Assembly (NCBI RefSeq): GCF_030247185.1
Contig: NC_080572.1
Location: forward strand, 36,248,516-36,312,515
DNA length: 64,000 nucleotides
Reading direction: 5' to 3'
From: Malaya genurostris
Taxonomy: Eukaryota > Arthropoda > Insecta > Diptera > Culicidae
Below are positions 43,720-54,100 of this stretch, piece after piece. The notes below the pieces were generated by a model. It made no database searches, was not told where the DNA came from, and saw only the letters and a list, made by a program, of their open reading frames with translations. The first letter of the stretch is position 1, and the number at the start of each line of letters is the position of its first letter. A program made the position numbers and the translations under genes.

Positions 43720-45735
43720 GGGTGTGTAATGTCAGAGACATAACTGGATGTCGTGAATACACTCTTTCTTTATACTTTCGAATATCAATTAGTTGATCGA
43801 TTGCGTGCATTGTGCAAGCTTTCCTCTTTTTCATTACTAGAATTTGAAACGATACTCCTAAACTAAAGTACAGGTTAGTTACATTAAACATTCTGACACA
43901 CATTAAAATATTACAAAATAACCAGTATAGTTCTCAATGATAAAATAATGGTGGTTCTGAAAGGAACCTTTCATTAATGGCTTCTAAGTCGATGCTATGC
44001 ATTTTATATAGCAAATCAGTAGAAAGTTCTACTACAAACTACAAGTAGTTGAAAAATGGGCCGTATACAGTATAATGAAGAAAATTTCGCATAATTCTTT
44101 GGGTATACAATTATTGTTCTAAATAGAACTATACAGAATTTTGATGTCAATCATTTCGTTTCGGATTTAAATATTTCAGTGAAAAAAGTTATCAAAATGC
44201 CGTACGAGATAAATTTCTGGCATTCAGAAGGGCCAAATTGTGTAATTGTAATTGTGTAAGATATTGAACACTGTTGCGAATTTTGCACTGCGAAAATTGC
44301 ACAAAGCTTATCAAATTATCCTGAAAACTGGCTCTGTGACCTGAGCGTTTGAGGCTTTACACCACGCAAAAGGTCTACTTTCATTGCCGATTGCTCCTCC
44401 TGACAACCGAAGTCCAAATGAGACTTTCACGCTTTATACTTGATTTGTTATTACTGATGTTGGTGGGAGAACCTTACCTCGACATCCAGTTTCGTCTGTA
44501 GCAATAAAAGAAATGAACAGTTTTTATTCAAAGATTTCCTTTTCTTGTTCAGTAGATTCTGATATGTACCTGACTACCTGAAAACCGTCTTCCGGATGCG
44601 AAAAAGGCAAGCAACCGTGATGAATTTTTAGAAGTTTTAGAAAACTTTGTTTTTCAATTATTTTTAGGGTTTTTCCACACTGTTGAAAATTTAATCACGA
44701 ATTCCTAACCGTATTACCGATAGCTTGTAGAAAAAATATGTTGTTGGGTTGAGTACATCAAAAGATATTCGTGGTAAAGTTCTGCCCATTCTTGTACAGG
44801 GTAAATTTTGAAAAGGCGTCCCATAGTGAAGTAAGTCGTACAGACAAAAGAACCGATTTGAAGAATTCTGGAATTAGGAACTGAACCTGAGCTCAAGAAC
44901 TATATTCAGAACTTAGAACAGATTCAGAATTCGGTTGGATTTTAGTAGACTACAATTCCAAAACTGAAATCAGTTCCGGTATCTTTTTCCAGAATCCAGT
45001 TCAGCACGCAGGCACTGAATTCTAAACCCATATTCCGGAACTAAACTTGAAGACGATTTCTCGCCACGTCTACCAAAATGGGTTGCATATACTACAGTAA
45101 AATGTCACATAATTCTTTGGGAGTATTATAATGATTCGAAATAGAATCGAACAGTAGAATTCTGGAATAAGGAAATGAACCTGAGTTCAAGAACTAAATT
45201 TAGAACTAAGAGCAGACTCAGAGTCTCGGCTTGATGACCGGAAAGCGAATGGGAGTTGCTACCTGAACGTTTGAGGTTTTAACCACGCAGAAGGTGCACT
45301 CTCTGTCGCTGTTGGTTGATGATATCGCTCCCTCGACGACCGAAAAGCAAATGATAAATCATTCTCACGACGTCTGCTTCCATCCAACACACAAGAAGAA
45401 ATGATCGATTTTCGACCACGGTTCCCCTTTTATACGCATTCAGACCTCAAAATCGTCGTCCTTGCGCGAAAAAGCCAAGCAAAAGTAAAGAGTTTTCCTC
45501 GTTGTTTTCAAAATTTTAGAAAACTTCATTTTTGAGTTATTTGTGGTTATCTCACACTGTTCAAAATGATATCCTAAATTCCTGAGCATATTTTTGATGA
45601 AATGGCGAAAGAATTATGCTGCTGCCCTTAATACAAGTCGAGATATTCATGATTAAGTTCTGCCCATTCTTCCATATGGCTAATTTTGAAAAGGCACCCC
45701 ATAGTAAAGTAAGTCGTATTCACGACAAAAGCAAT
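43720..45735. repeat. Longest copy of the dispersed repeat family
   Basis: Starts 'gggtgtgtaatgtcagagac', contains the 'gatgtcgtgaatac' word near its left end, and ends near 45735 with 'gtcgtattcacgac'. Internal duplications are visible: 44040-44130 against 45085-45145, and 44865-44930 against 45150-45225. The 'acctga(g/a)cgtttgagg' block occurs at 44340 and 45267. No transposase frame was found. Confidence 0.65.
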
Positions 45736-45741
45736 ATTTAT

Positions 45742-46180
45742 GTCTGACGAAGCTGCCTCGCAGTACAAAAACAAAAAAAAATTGCAAGTCACTGTAAATT
45801 TAAATCAATGTATAAAATTGATGCTGAGTGGCATTTTTTGCAACTTCTCATGGTAAAGGACCATGTGATGCACTCGGGGTAATTAAAAGCGAATGGCACG
45901 ACGTGAAAGCTTGGCTAAACTACATGAACATCCAATCACAACTGTAAAACAATTATATTAATAGGCAGAGCAGAGACGTCGAGATGCATTCACGGCCATG
46001 TCTTGTTATTACGTGTCACAAGAAGAATATGCACGGGGTGTGACCGAGTGGAGTAGTGTTTATAAGGACACCAAAATGATTCCAGGCACACAGAAATACC
46101 ATTCTTTCGTTCCGATTTCAGAAATCAACTATCGTCACAAGTACTCATACAATTCTCAAAAACTGAAAACCTTAAATATA
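45742..46180 (+). pseudogene. Fragment of the uncharacterised family, second half
   Basis: Starts at the repeat edge with 'SDEAASQYKNKK', then 'IDAEWHF' and, after a one-T loss near 45832, 'FATSHGKGPCDALGVIKSEW'. A further part at about 46010-46130 gives 'SQEEYARGVTEW' and 'MIPGTQKYHSFVPISE'. These match the order I recall for proteins with '..SDG.A.QYKN..NF' and 'W.FFATSHGK.PCDG'. It is in the same strand as the first half at 37513. Stops and frame changes make it non-functional. The Asp in 'SDEAA' may be a second catalytic Asp if the fold is RNase H-like (inference). Confidence 0.55.
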
Positions 46181-46825
46181 ATTAAGTATTATTCATGTAC
46201 ATGTAATAATTGTAGATATAGCAAGCAAATAAACAATTCATGGAAATACAAAAAATGGTGTTATAATTAAATATCCAAGTATCTCAAGAACAGCTACTTT
46301 TAGAAGAAAGGATATTATTGCCTTTAATCTGTGGAATAATATACTACTGTTTAAATTAACGAGAACTTGAAATTTCGAATATATCTGTAAATTGTTTTAG
46401 CTGTAACTTTTTCATTTTTCAAAAGGCAAGGATGGGATAGCCATCAATCTGTAGGTTTCAATAAGAGCTTTAAAATAAAAATTATCGAAAAAGAATCGAA
46501 GCCCTGATTTATTTTTAATTTAATTTTTTTGGTTCATTTTGAAATTATTGAGAAACATATTCAAAATTTTTTTTCAGTGTATGTTTTTTTAGAGTGCCCT
46601 ATTTATTCCCTACAACTTCTTTCTGGACGCCGTTTTTATACGATGAACGGTTTCCGAATTACAACGAGAAGAACTTGATCATTTGCATGCACCCGTAAAC
46701 TGTTTTAGCTGTAACTTCTTCATTTTACAAAAGCCACGGATGGGATAGCCACTATCAAAAATATTAAAATCCTGATTTTTTTTATTTCACTTTTTCAGAT
46801 TATTTTGTAATTATTGAGAAAAAAG
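46181..46825. repeat. Two diverged copies of a ~305-bp unit
   Basis: 46387-46450 ('ttttagctgtaac' to 'ggatgggatagcca') is repeated at 46692-46755. 46576-46665 matches 55568-55655. These are repeat-family pieces without genes. Confidence 0.55.
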
Positions 46826-47010
46826 CTGGGTGGGTAATGTCAGAGACATAACTGGATGTCGTGAATACGAAAAAACTGATACGCTCCCATCACTTTTCCG
46901 AATATCAGTTAGTTGATTGATTGTATGAATTGTGTAAGCTTTCCTCTTTTTCACTAATAGAGTTTGAAGCGATGCACCTACATTAAAGTACAGATTAGTT
47001 ACATTAAACA
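46826..47010. repeat. Fragment of the dispersed repeat family
   Basis: Matches the first ~185 bases of the copy at 43720 ('gggtgggtaatgtcagagac' onward). Confidence 0.7.
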
Positions 47011-47156
47011 GCTACTATTCTACAACTATATATTCCAAACTTGAAACAATTCCTTTTCAATTTGCTAATATAGCAGGCTAGGTACGACAAATTTGTAGTT
47101 TATTTTAATTGATGCTACAAAGTTCAAAGATACCTGATTCTTCTCGAAACCCCGTT

Positions 47157-47260
47157 TCGCATGGCATATTTTTACACGACCCCATACTAGTATAAAGATG
47201 TGTTCAACATTCGCTTTCGCATTACCGTTCGTAATTGAATGTGTTAGTGACGGTACAAAT
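47157..47260. repeat. Histone-spacer-like repeat, left part
   Basis: About 100 bases matching 48711-48812, both with 'actagtataaagatgtgttca' and 'cgttcgtaattgaatgtg'. 'agtataaag' looks like a TATA box. The match continues at 48018 after a MITE insertion. Assignment to histone spacer rests on position beside an H2A pseudogene. Confidence 0.45.
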
Positions 47261-48009
47261 CTAAGACAAGACCTGACAACTGGCTTCTTATTCTTCCTTC
47301 CGAATCATCCTTCTCGTCATTTTCGCCCTGTGGAATAAATACCAACGTATCGGTTACAGTGTAGCCATATTTACAAATTTTTTTTATAACTATGCTAGAA
47401 AAAAAATATTACATTTAAATTTTTAGACTTTAGGTTTTTGATTTGAAATAAACATAAAACATGTTTTGGTGAATGCATTTCTTTATTATATATTAATGCT
47501 TAAAAACAATTAATTGAGCTTTGATGACAAAACACGAAATATCTCATGTTGAACGAAAAATCGAATCCATTGTTGACGTATTACTGGATCTTTTGGAAAC
47601 TGGAAAAAGTCAGGTTTGGATAGAAATGCTTAATGCGACCACAGTGTGGAACACAACAGTTCATTCTTCTCGTAAAACTAAACACACTTACACTTTAATT
47701 CACTAAAAAGAAAAACGGCTTGATGCCTATTTTAATTACACAGTCCTGCCACTATAAACATTTATTACCATTGGGATTGAAAAAAAGTGAAACATTCTCC
47801 GAAAATTTTTATTTTCATTGGTGAGCTAAAATTATACATTTTAATAAATTTGTTTTCTGGTTTTCTTTATACTTGGCATCATTGCTCGCGTACCCTGCAA
47901 AAGTTTTTTCTTTTCACAATGTGCAGGTGGCAACATCAAAATCAGCCAATCAGAAACTGGTCCATTTTGTAACAAAAGCAGCCCCCCTAGATGTCAGGTC
48001 TTGTCTTAG
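47261..48009. mobile_element. 749-bp MITE with perfect 18-bp ends and 8-bp target duplication
   Basis: 'ctaagacaagacctgaca' at 47261-47278 is exactly inverted at 47992-48009. 'gtacaaat' flanks both sides (47253-47260 and 48010-48017). The 8-bp duplication suggests hAT. An inverted CCAAT motif region ('cagccaatcagaaactgg') lies near its right end. The open frames inside show no domain. Confidence 0.85.
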
Positions 48010-48176
48010 GTACAAATCTGCTTTTCTACCTGTTTTCGGTGTCATCGTTCTGACGGTGTCTCGTACGTACAGAGTAGCTGCTTTAACTTAAATGACGCTA
48101 TTTCTCACATCACATTTCATTTTATACTGGTAGCGGTGCACGGACCTCCCCTTCGTAGAACGGGAAACGGTGAGAC

Positions 48177-48186
48177 GATATAAAAG
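48177..48186 (+). promoter_or_regulatory. TATA box of the H2A pseudogene
   Basis: 'gatataaaag' about 100 bases upstream of the H2A-like sequence, preceded by 'cgggaaacggtgagacga'. A similar 'cgggaaactgtgagacga' lies at 48967-48984, suggesting a second decayed histone promoter. Confidence 0.55.
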
Positions 48187-48279
48187 ATAGAGTTAGTAGA
48201 GCGGCAGTCAGTAATACTGAATTGACTGTCGAGCTGTTAACAGCATCTTGTGGAATTTTTACACAGAAACACGCACACA

Positions 48280-48537
48280 GGAGGAAGAGTTAAAGGCAAG
48301 GCAAAGTCCCGCTCGAACCGTGCTGGTCTGCAGTTCCCAGTTGGCAAATCCATCGTCTGCTCCGGAAGGGAAACTACGCAGAGCGTGTCGGTGCCGGTGC
48401 ATCGGTCTATCTGGCGGCAGTGATGGAGTACTTGGTTGCCGAAGTGTTGGAATTGGCCGGTAATGCTGCCCGTGACAAGAAAAAGAAAATCATCCCCCGC
48501 CATCTGCAGCTGGCCATCCGTAACGACGAGGAGATGA
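48280..48537 (+). pseudogene. Histone H2A pseudogene
   Basis: The first frame reads 'GGRVKGKAKSRSNRAGLQFP', the H2A N-terminal region without the first codons. A one-base loss near 48348 shifts the frame; it then reads the H2A fold ('VYLAAVMEYLVAEVLELAG', 'IIPRHLQLAIRNDEE'), ending near 48537. The C-terminal tail of H2A is replaced by unrelated codons. Because a TATA box and upstream region are kept and no A tail is present, it came from a histone gene cluster by DNA-level duplication rather than from mRNA. Confidence 0.85.
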
Positions 48538-48710
48538 AAACCCCGTCTTTTTCAGGACGACCACATCATTATGATAAAGAAATATTTAGGATTGCTTTAA
48601 GGTTAGCCAGTTCTGATACGCCTGGAAAGTAGAATGCGCAAATCAAGTGGAAACATTTGTTCTAAAAATTTGTTCATCTCTTTCATTTGTTCAATCTGTT
48701 CAACTCTGTT

Positions 48711-48990
48711 TCGCACGGCATATTTGTATACTAGTATAAAGATGTGTTCAAAATCATCACTTTCGCTTTCGCATTGCCGTTCGTAATTGAATGTGCTAGT
48801 GACGGTGCAAATTAATTTAGCTTCCATCTTGATGAATCTTTTGGTAGGAAATATTAAGATCTGAGATGGTTCTCGTGTGTAGCTTGTTTTGGCAATGGGC
48901 CTTGCTGGACTTTTTGGCTGCCTTTCTATCGATTTTCGGTGTCATTGTGTCTCGTGCATTCAGATCGGGAAACTGTGAGACGACAGGTCC
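48711..48990. repeat. Histone-spacer-like repeat, second copy
   Basis: 48711-48812 matches 47157-47260. 48916-48960 ('ttttcggtgtcat', 'gtctcgt') matches 48033-48070. 48967-48984 matches the H2A promoter block at 48160-48176. A 'ctgattggctgg' CCAAT-like site lies at 49106. No intact histone gene follows. Confidence 0.5.
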
Positions 48991-49199
48991 TCGATGTTGC
49001 TCTCGTGCGTCTTGTTTCGGGAACAGTTGCTCAGCAAATGGTAGGAAAAATGAACCACTCAACTTTTATATGGATGCTCTTGTACAGAAGCAGACGTCTC
49101 GCGTTCTGATTGGCTGGTGCAGTCATGAGTTAAATCAAACAGGTTTTTCAATAGTGTACTATTGAAAAACTGCAATGTTGTTGCAATACACGTTCAAGT

Positions 49200-49291
49200 T
49201 GAAAATTTTCGATTCTATTGGTAGTTAGATTATATAAATCCTTCTACAGATCACTGAGCTATGAGCTTTCAAAATACGAGAAAGGCAAACG
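49200..49291. repeat. Dispersed repeat, left part interrupted by LINE copy 1
   Basis: Continues at 55311 after the LINE; the two parts join across the duplicated 'ggcaaacg'. Confidence 0.65.
49282..49291 (+). repeat. Target-site duplication, left of LINE copy 1
   Basis: 'aaggcaaacg', of which 'ggcaaacg' is repeated right after the poly(A) at 55311-55318; preceding A residues are ambiguous. Confidence 0.8.
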
Positions 49292-49699
49292 CATTCGTAA
49301 CCGAATGTTCGAAGTGAGCACACGCGTTTTTTTTTAACAATCGACATCGGTAAGACGAAGGTGCCTATCACAGCAGAGGCTGTAGTATAGGCATTAAATA
49401 AAAGTGATAAAAAGTAGCATCCCCGCAAGTGAGTTCTGTCTGTGCACCGGTTTTGTATCGGTATCAACAGTAGACGCTATTGTGCTATCCTCGGGCAGCA
49501 GTTATTTCTATTGTTTGCTACCTGCATCGCAGCAGCCAAATCCTGAGTCAAGGTCACGCTGAAGCACAACGAAGGAGTGAAGGAGCAACTCACCTAACAG
49601 CTTACCGTGACATACTGTTAAGTATTTTCTCAAACTTTTTCTTTCAACTTTTACTATTCATATATTTTCTTTTCATTTTATTTCTTTCTTTCTCATTTC

Positions 49700-49730
49700 A
49701 AGTGCGGGAGACTTCTTTACTCCCGCACTT
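49700..49730 (+). promoter_or_regulatory. Perfect 11-bp RNA hairpin just before the ORF1 start
   Basis: 'aagtgcgggag' and 'ctcccgcactt' enclose a 9-base loop and end five bases before the ATG at 49736. A ~75-base pyrimidine-rich tract precedes it. Copy 2 has the same at 58584-58614. Confidence 0.7.
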
Positions 49731-49735
49731 TAAAT

Positions 49736-51178
49736 ATGAATATTGATGACAGTGGGGGTGTCTCGGAGGAGGGCGAAGCTGAACGAATGAACGAAGAACA
49801 TTTAGAGGCTGAGTTTGCTTCCGAGATGCCATCTACCCCTCCTATACCATCTCCCCCTCCGATACCATCTCCCTCTCCGATGCCATCTCCCTCTCCGATG
49901 CCTCCATCTCCCTTTAAGATATTGCCTGCTCGCCAAAAAGTTTACCAAGACGATGGCTCGGGGGGTCCGTGGGTGGTATACTTCCGGCCCAAATTAAAGT
50001 CTCTCAGAGTTTTAAATATTGCTCGGGACCTGGAAAAACATTACTCGGCAATAAAAACAATAGATAAGGTTTCGCCAAACAAGTTACGCGTTGTTGTGTC
50101 CGACCTGAAGCAAGCAAACGCGATTGCTACCAGCGAGTTGTTCACGAAGGAGTACCGCGTGTACGTCCCGTCTCATGTGGTGGAGATCGACGGTGTGGTC
50201 CGTGACGAAAGTCTGACAATCGAAGATCTGATGAAGGACGGGGTAGGCCGTTTCAAAAACCCCGACCTTCATCCAGTGAAAATTTTGGAGTGCAAGCAAT
50301 TGCACTCCAAATCGATAGATGGTAAATTTTACCAATCGGACTCATTTCGCGTGACTTTTGCCGGATCTGCACTTCCAAATTACTTGGTAGTGAGTGGAGT
50401 TCGTCTACCTGTTCGGCTGTATGTACCGCGGGTAATGCATTGTACAAGCTGCAAACAGTTAGGTCATACGGCAACCTATTGTTGCAACAAACTGCGATGC
50501 GGCAAATGCGGAGAGGCCCATGAGGACGATCTCTGCAGAAGAGCAGTGGAAAAGTGTTGCTACTGCGGGGAGAATCCTCATGATCTTTCGGTGTGCCCTA
50601 CGTACATACAGCGTGCGGAGAAATTGAAGCGATCCGTGAAAGAACGTTCCAAACGTTCTTATGCGGAAATCTTAAAAAGAACCACTCCATCGACCCCTGA
50701 GAACCCGTTTGCAATCTTGCCAGTTGAAGAGGATACCTCTGACGACCCAGGCGAAGGACCTTCCTACACACAGGTTGAAGGAAGCAGGAAAAGACAAAAT
50801 CTGGCTTCTCCCAAGCTTCCTCGTAAAGGCCTCAGACTGTCCTCTTCGTCACAAAAGAACCAAACGGAAACAAAAAGTGCTGACTCAAAACCGAAGCAAA
50901 CACCTCCTGGGTTCAAAAAACTTAGGGATGATAAGGAGTACCCAGCACTTCCTGGGGCATCAAAAAACCCGAATGACCCCAAAGCACAACCAGAAAATCC
51001 AACAAACGCTGGATTATTGAAATTTTCTGATATCGTGGACTGGATATTAACAGCCTTCAATATTACTGATCCTCTGAAAAGCTTCCTAACTGCTCTACTG
51101 CCAACAGTAAGGACATTTTTAAAACAGTTGACTGAACAATGGCCCCTCCTTGCAGCGATCGTATCTTTTGATGGATAA
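49736..51178 (+). CDS. ORF1 (Gag-like RNA-binding protein) of LINE copy 1
   Basis: 480 residues. The N terminus (~1-60) is acidic, followed by a Pro/Ser repeat encoded by a ~18-bp minisatellite ('PSPPPIPSPSPMPSPSPMPP'). Residues ~80-235 form the RNA-binding core, with 'RVVVSDLKQANAI' and 'SFRVTFAGSALPN'. Three zinc knuckles follow at ~235-290: 'CTSCKQLGHTATYC', 'CGKCGEAHEDDLC' and 'CCYCGENPHDLSVC'. The C-terminal ~190 residues are low-complexity, then a hydrophobic end. Such proteins package LINE RNA into ribonucleoprotein. The ATG lies next to a hairpin. The stop overlaps the ORF2 start region. Confidence 0.92.
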   Translation: MNIDDSGGVSEEGEAERMNEEHLEAEFASEMPSTPPIPSPPPIPSPSPMPSPSPMPPSPFKILPARQKVYQDDGSGGPWVVYFRPKLKSLRVLNIARDLEKHYSAIKTIDKVSPNKLRVVVSDLKQANAIATSELFTKEYRVYVPSHVVEIDGVVRDESLTIEDLMKDGVGRFKNPDLHPVKILECKQLHSKSIDGKFYQSDSFRVTFAGSALPNYLVVSGVRLPVRLYVPRVMHCTSCKQLGHTATYCCNKLRCGKCGEAHEDDLCRRAVEKCCYCGENPHDLSVCPTYIQRAEKLKRSVKERSKRSYAEILKRTTPSTPENPFAILPVEEDTSDDPGEGPSYTQVEGSRKRQNLASPKLPRKGLRLSSSSQKNQTETKSADSKPKQTPPGFKKLRDDKEYPALPGASKNPNDPKAQPENPTNAGLLKFSDIVDWILTAFNITDPLKSFLTALLPTVRTFLKQLTEQWPLLAAIVSFDG

Positions 51179-54100
51179 TTTACCACTGAGAATCGAAGAT
51201 ATGATCATTGTGCTTCAGTGGAATTGCAGAAGTATCATCCCAAAACTTGATTCTTTCAAACACTTAATACATACTCATAATTGCGATGTATTCTCCTTGA
51301 GTGAAACTTGGCTTACTTCTAACATCAACCTCGACTTCCATAATTTTAACATAATCCGCCTGGACCGAGAAGACTCTTATGGAGGGGTACTTTTAGGGAT
51401 TAAAAAGTGCTATTCATTTTATCGTATTAACCTCCCCTCGACACCGGGAATTGAAGTTGTTGCTTGCCAAATTAATATTAATGGCAAAGATCTATGTATA
51501 GCTTCTATCTACATTCCTCCCAGAGTCTCGATAGGGCATCGTCGGCTTGCAGACATCATAGAACTTCTTCCTTCACCGCGGCTGGTTTTAGGGGACTTTA
51601 ACTCGCATGGTACAGGATGGGGCAGCTTATATGATGATAATCGTTCTTCGTTAATCCAAGATCTGTGTGACAACTTCAATTTGACAATTCTAAACACGGG
51701 AGAAATGACACGGAACCCTAGACCGCCAGCACAACCAAGTGCGCTGGATTTATCCCTTTGCTCGACTTCGCTACAGTTAGATTGCAAGTGGAAGGTAATC
51801 TGTGATCCTCACGGTAGCGATCACTTGCCGATCATAGTTTCTATCACCAACCGTGGAAGACCATCGGAAACAATCAATGTTTCGTACGATTTCACACGAA
51901 ACATTGATTGGAAACGTTACGCGAGCTCGATATCTGAGAAACTAGAAACATCACAAGAGCTTCCTCCGGAGGAAGAGTATACATTTTTGGCTGGCTTGAT
52001 TCTTGACACCGCAATTCAAGCTCAGACGAAACGAGTACCTAGCGCGCAAACTAGTATGCGTTCTCCCAACCCATGGTGGGACAAAGAGTGCTCAGAGCTG
52101 AAAACGAAAAAAGCTTCAGCCTTCATCTCGTTTAGAAAGAACGGAACTCCAGATAATTATCGGAAATACGCGGCGTTAGAATTTCAAATGAAAAGTCTTA
52201 TTAAAGCTAAGAAACGCGGTTACTGGCGAAGGTTTGTTGACGGATTAACGAGAGAAACAGCAATGAGCACTCTTTGGAATACGGCCCGTCGCATGCGCAA
52301 TCGAAATCACGCGAACGAAAGCGAGGAATATTCTAACCGCTGGATATTTGATTTCGCTAAGAAAGTATGTCCTGATTCTGTTCCGGAACAGAAGATATCC
52401 CGCGTCGCGACATTGAATACAAACGAAACACCGTTTTCGATGGTAGAGTTCTCACTTGCGCTCTTGTCGTGTAACAATAGAGCCCCGGGGTTAGACAGAA
52501 TTAAATTCAACTTGTTGAAAAATCTGCCCGACTCTGCCAAAAGGCGCTTGCTGAATTTATTCAACAAGTTCCTCGAGGGTAATATTGTCCCACACGAATG
52601 GAGAGAAGTGAGAGTTATTACTATTCAAAAACCTGGAAAACCAGCCTCCGATCACAATTCGTATCGGCCGATTGCTATGCTTTCCTGTATCCGGAAATTG
52701 TTGGAGAAAATGATTCTCTTCCGTCTAGACAATTGGGTCGAAACAAATGGATTGCTTTCAGGTACACAATTCGGGTTCCGCAGGGGCAAAGGAACGAACG
52801 ATTGTCTAGCGTTGCTCTCAACAGAAATTCAAATGGCATTTGCTCGTAAAGAACAAATGGCATCAGTTTTCCTCGACATCAAGGGGGCATTCGATTCAGT
52901 TTCCATTAACGTTCTATCTGAGAAGTTGCATCAGCATGGTCTTTCACCAGTTTTGAACAACTTTTTATATAATCTATTGTCCGAGAAACACATGCATTTT
53001 GAGCATGGTGATTTGACGACAAAGCGATTCAGTTACATGGGTCTTCCTCAGGGCTCATGCTTAAGCCCCCTTTTATACAACTTTTACGTAAATAACATTG
53101 ATGAATGTATCAACACATCTTGCACGCTAAGACAACTTGCCGACGACAGTGTTGTGTCTATTATAGGACCCAAAGCTGCCGATCTCCAAGGACCATTGCA
53201 AGATACCCTCGACAACTTGTCGACATGGGCTTTTCAAATGGGTATCGAGTTCTCTACGGAGAAAACTGAGCTGGTTGTATTTTCAAGGAAGCGAGAACCT
53301 GCGCAATTACAGCTTCAACTAGGGGGTGAAACCATAGCTCAGGTTTTCACATTTAAATATCTCGGGGTCTGGTTCGATTCCAAAGGTACCTGGGGATGTC
53401 ACATTAGGTATTTGAAACGAAAATGCCTACAGAGAATCAATTTCCTTCGTACAATAACCGGAACTTGGTGGGGCTCTCACCCAGGAGACCTGATCAGGTT
53501 GTACAAAACGACGATATTGTCAGTAATGGAATATGGATGTTTCTGTTTCCGCTCCGCTACGAATATTCATTTCATTAAACTAGAAAGAATTCAGTATCGT
53601 TGTTTACGTATTGCCTTGGGTTGCATGCAATCAACCCATACGATGAGTCTTGAAGTGCTGGCGGGCGTCTTACCGTTGAAAAACAGGTTCTGGGATCTCT
53701 CATATCGACTGCTAATCCGATGCGACATTTTGAATCCGATGGTGATAGAAAACTTTGAAAAGCTCGTCGAGCTTAATTCACAAACCCGTTTTATGTCCTT
53801 GTATTTTGACTACATGGCTCAGAATATAAATCCTTCTTCGTTTGTTCCCAATCGTGTTCATTTTGTGGATACTTCTAATTCTACTGTGTTTTTCGACACA
53901 TCCATGAAAGAGGAAATTCGTGGAATCCCGGATCCTGTACGCCCTCAAGAGATCCCAAAAATTTTTAATAATAAATTTAAAGAAGTCGACTGTAATAAAA
54001 TGTTTTACACTGACGGATCATATCTAGACGGGTCCACTGGCTTCGGTATATTCAATGTAAATTTCACCGCTTCCTATAAACTCAGTGATCCAGCTTCAGT

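Noticed and set aside
47521..47706. 61-codon frame within the 749-bp MITE
   Set aside because: No domain and not long enough to be a transposase remnant; left as part of the MITE.
50764..51186. 140-codon minus-strand frame in LINE ORF1, repeated in copy 2
   Set aside because: It is an antisense shadow. Its presence in both copies follows from their near identity and is not evidence of selection.
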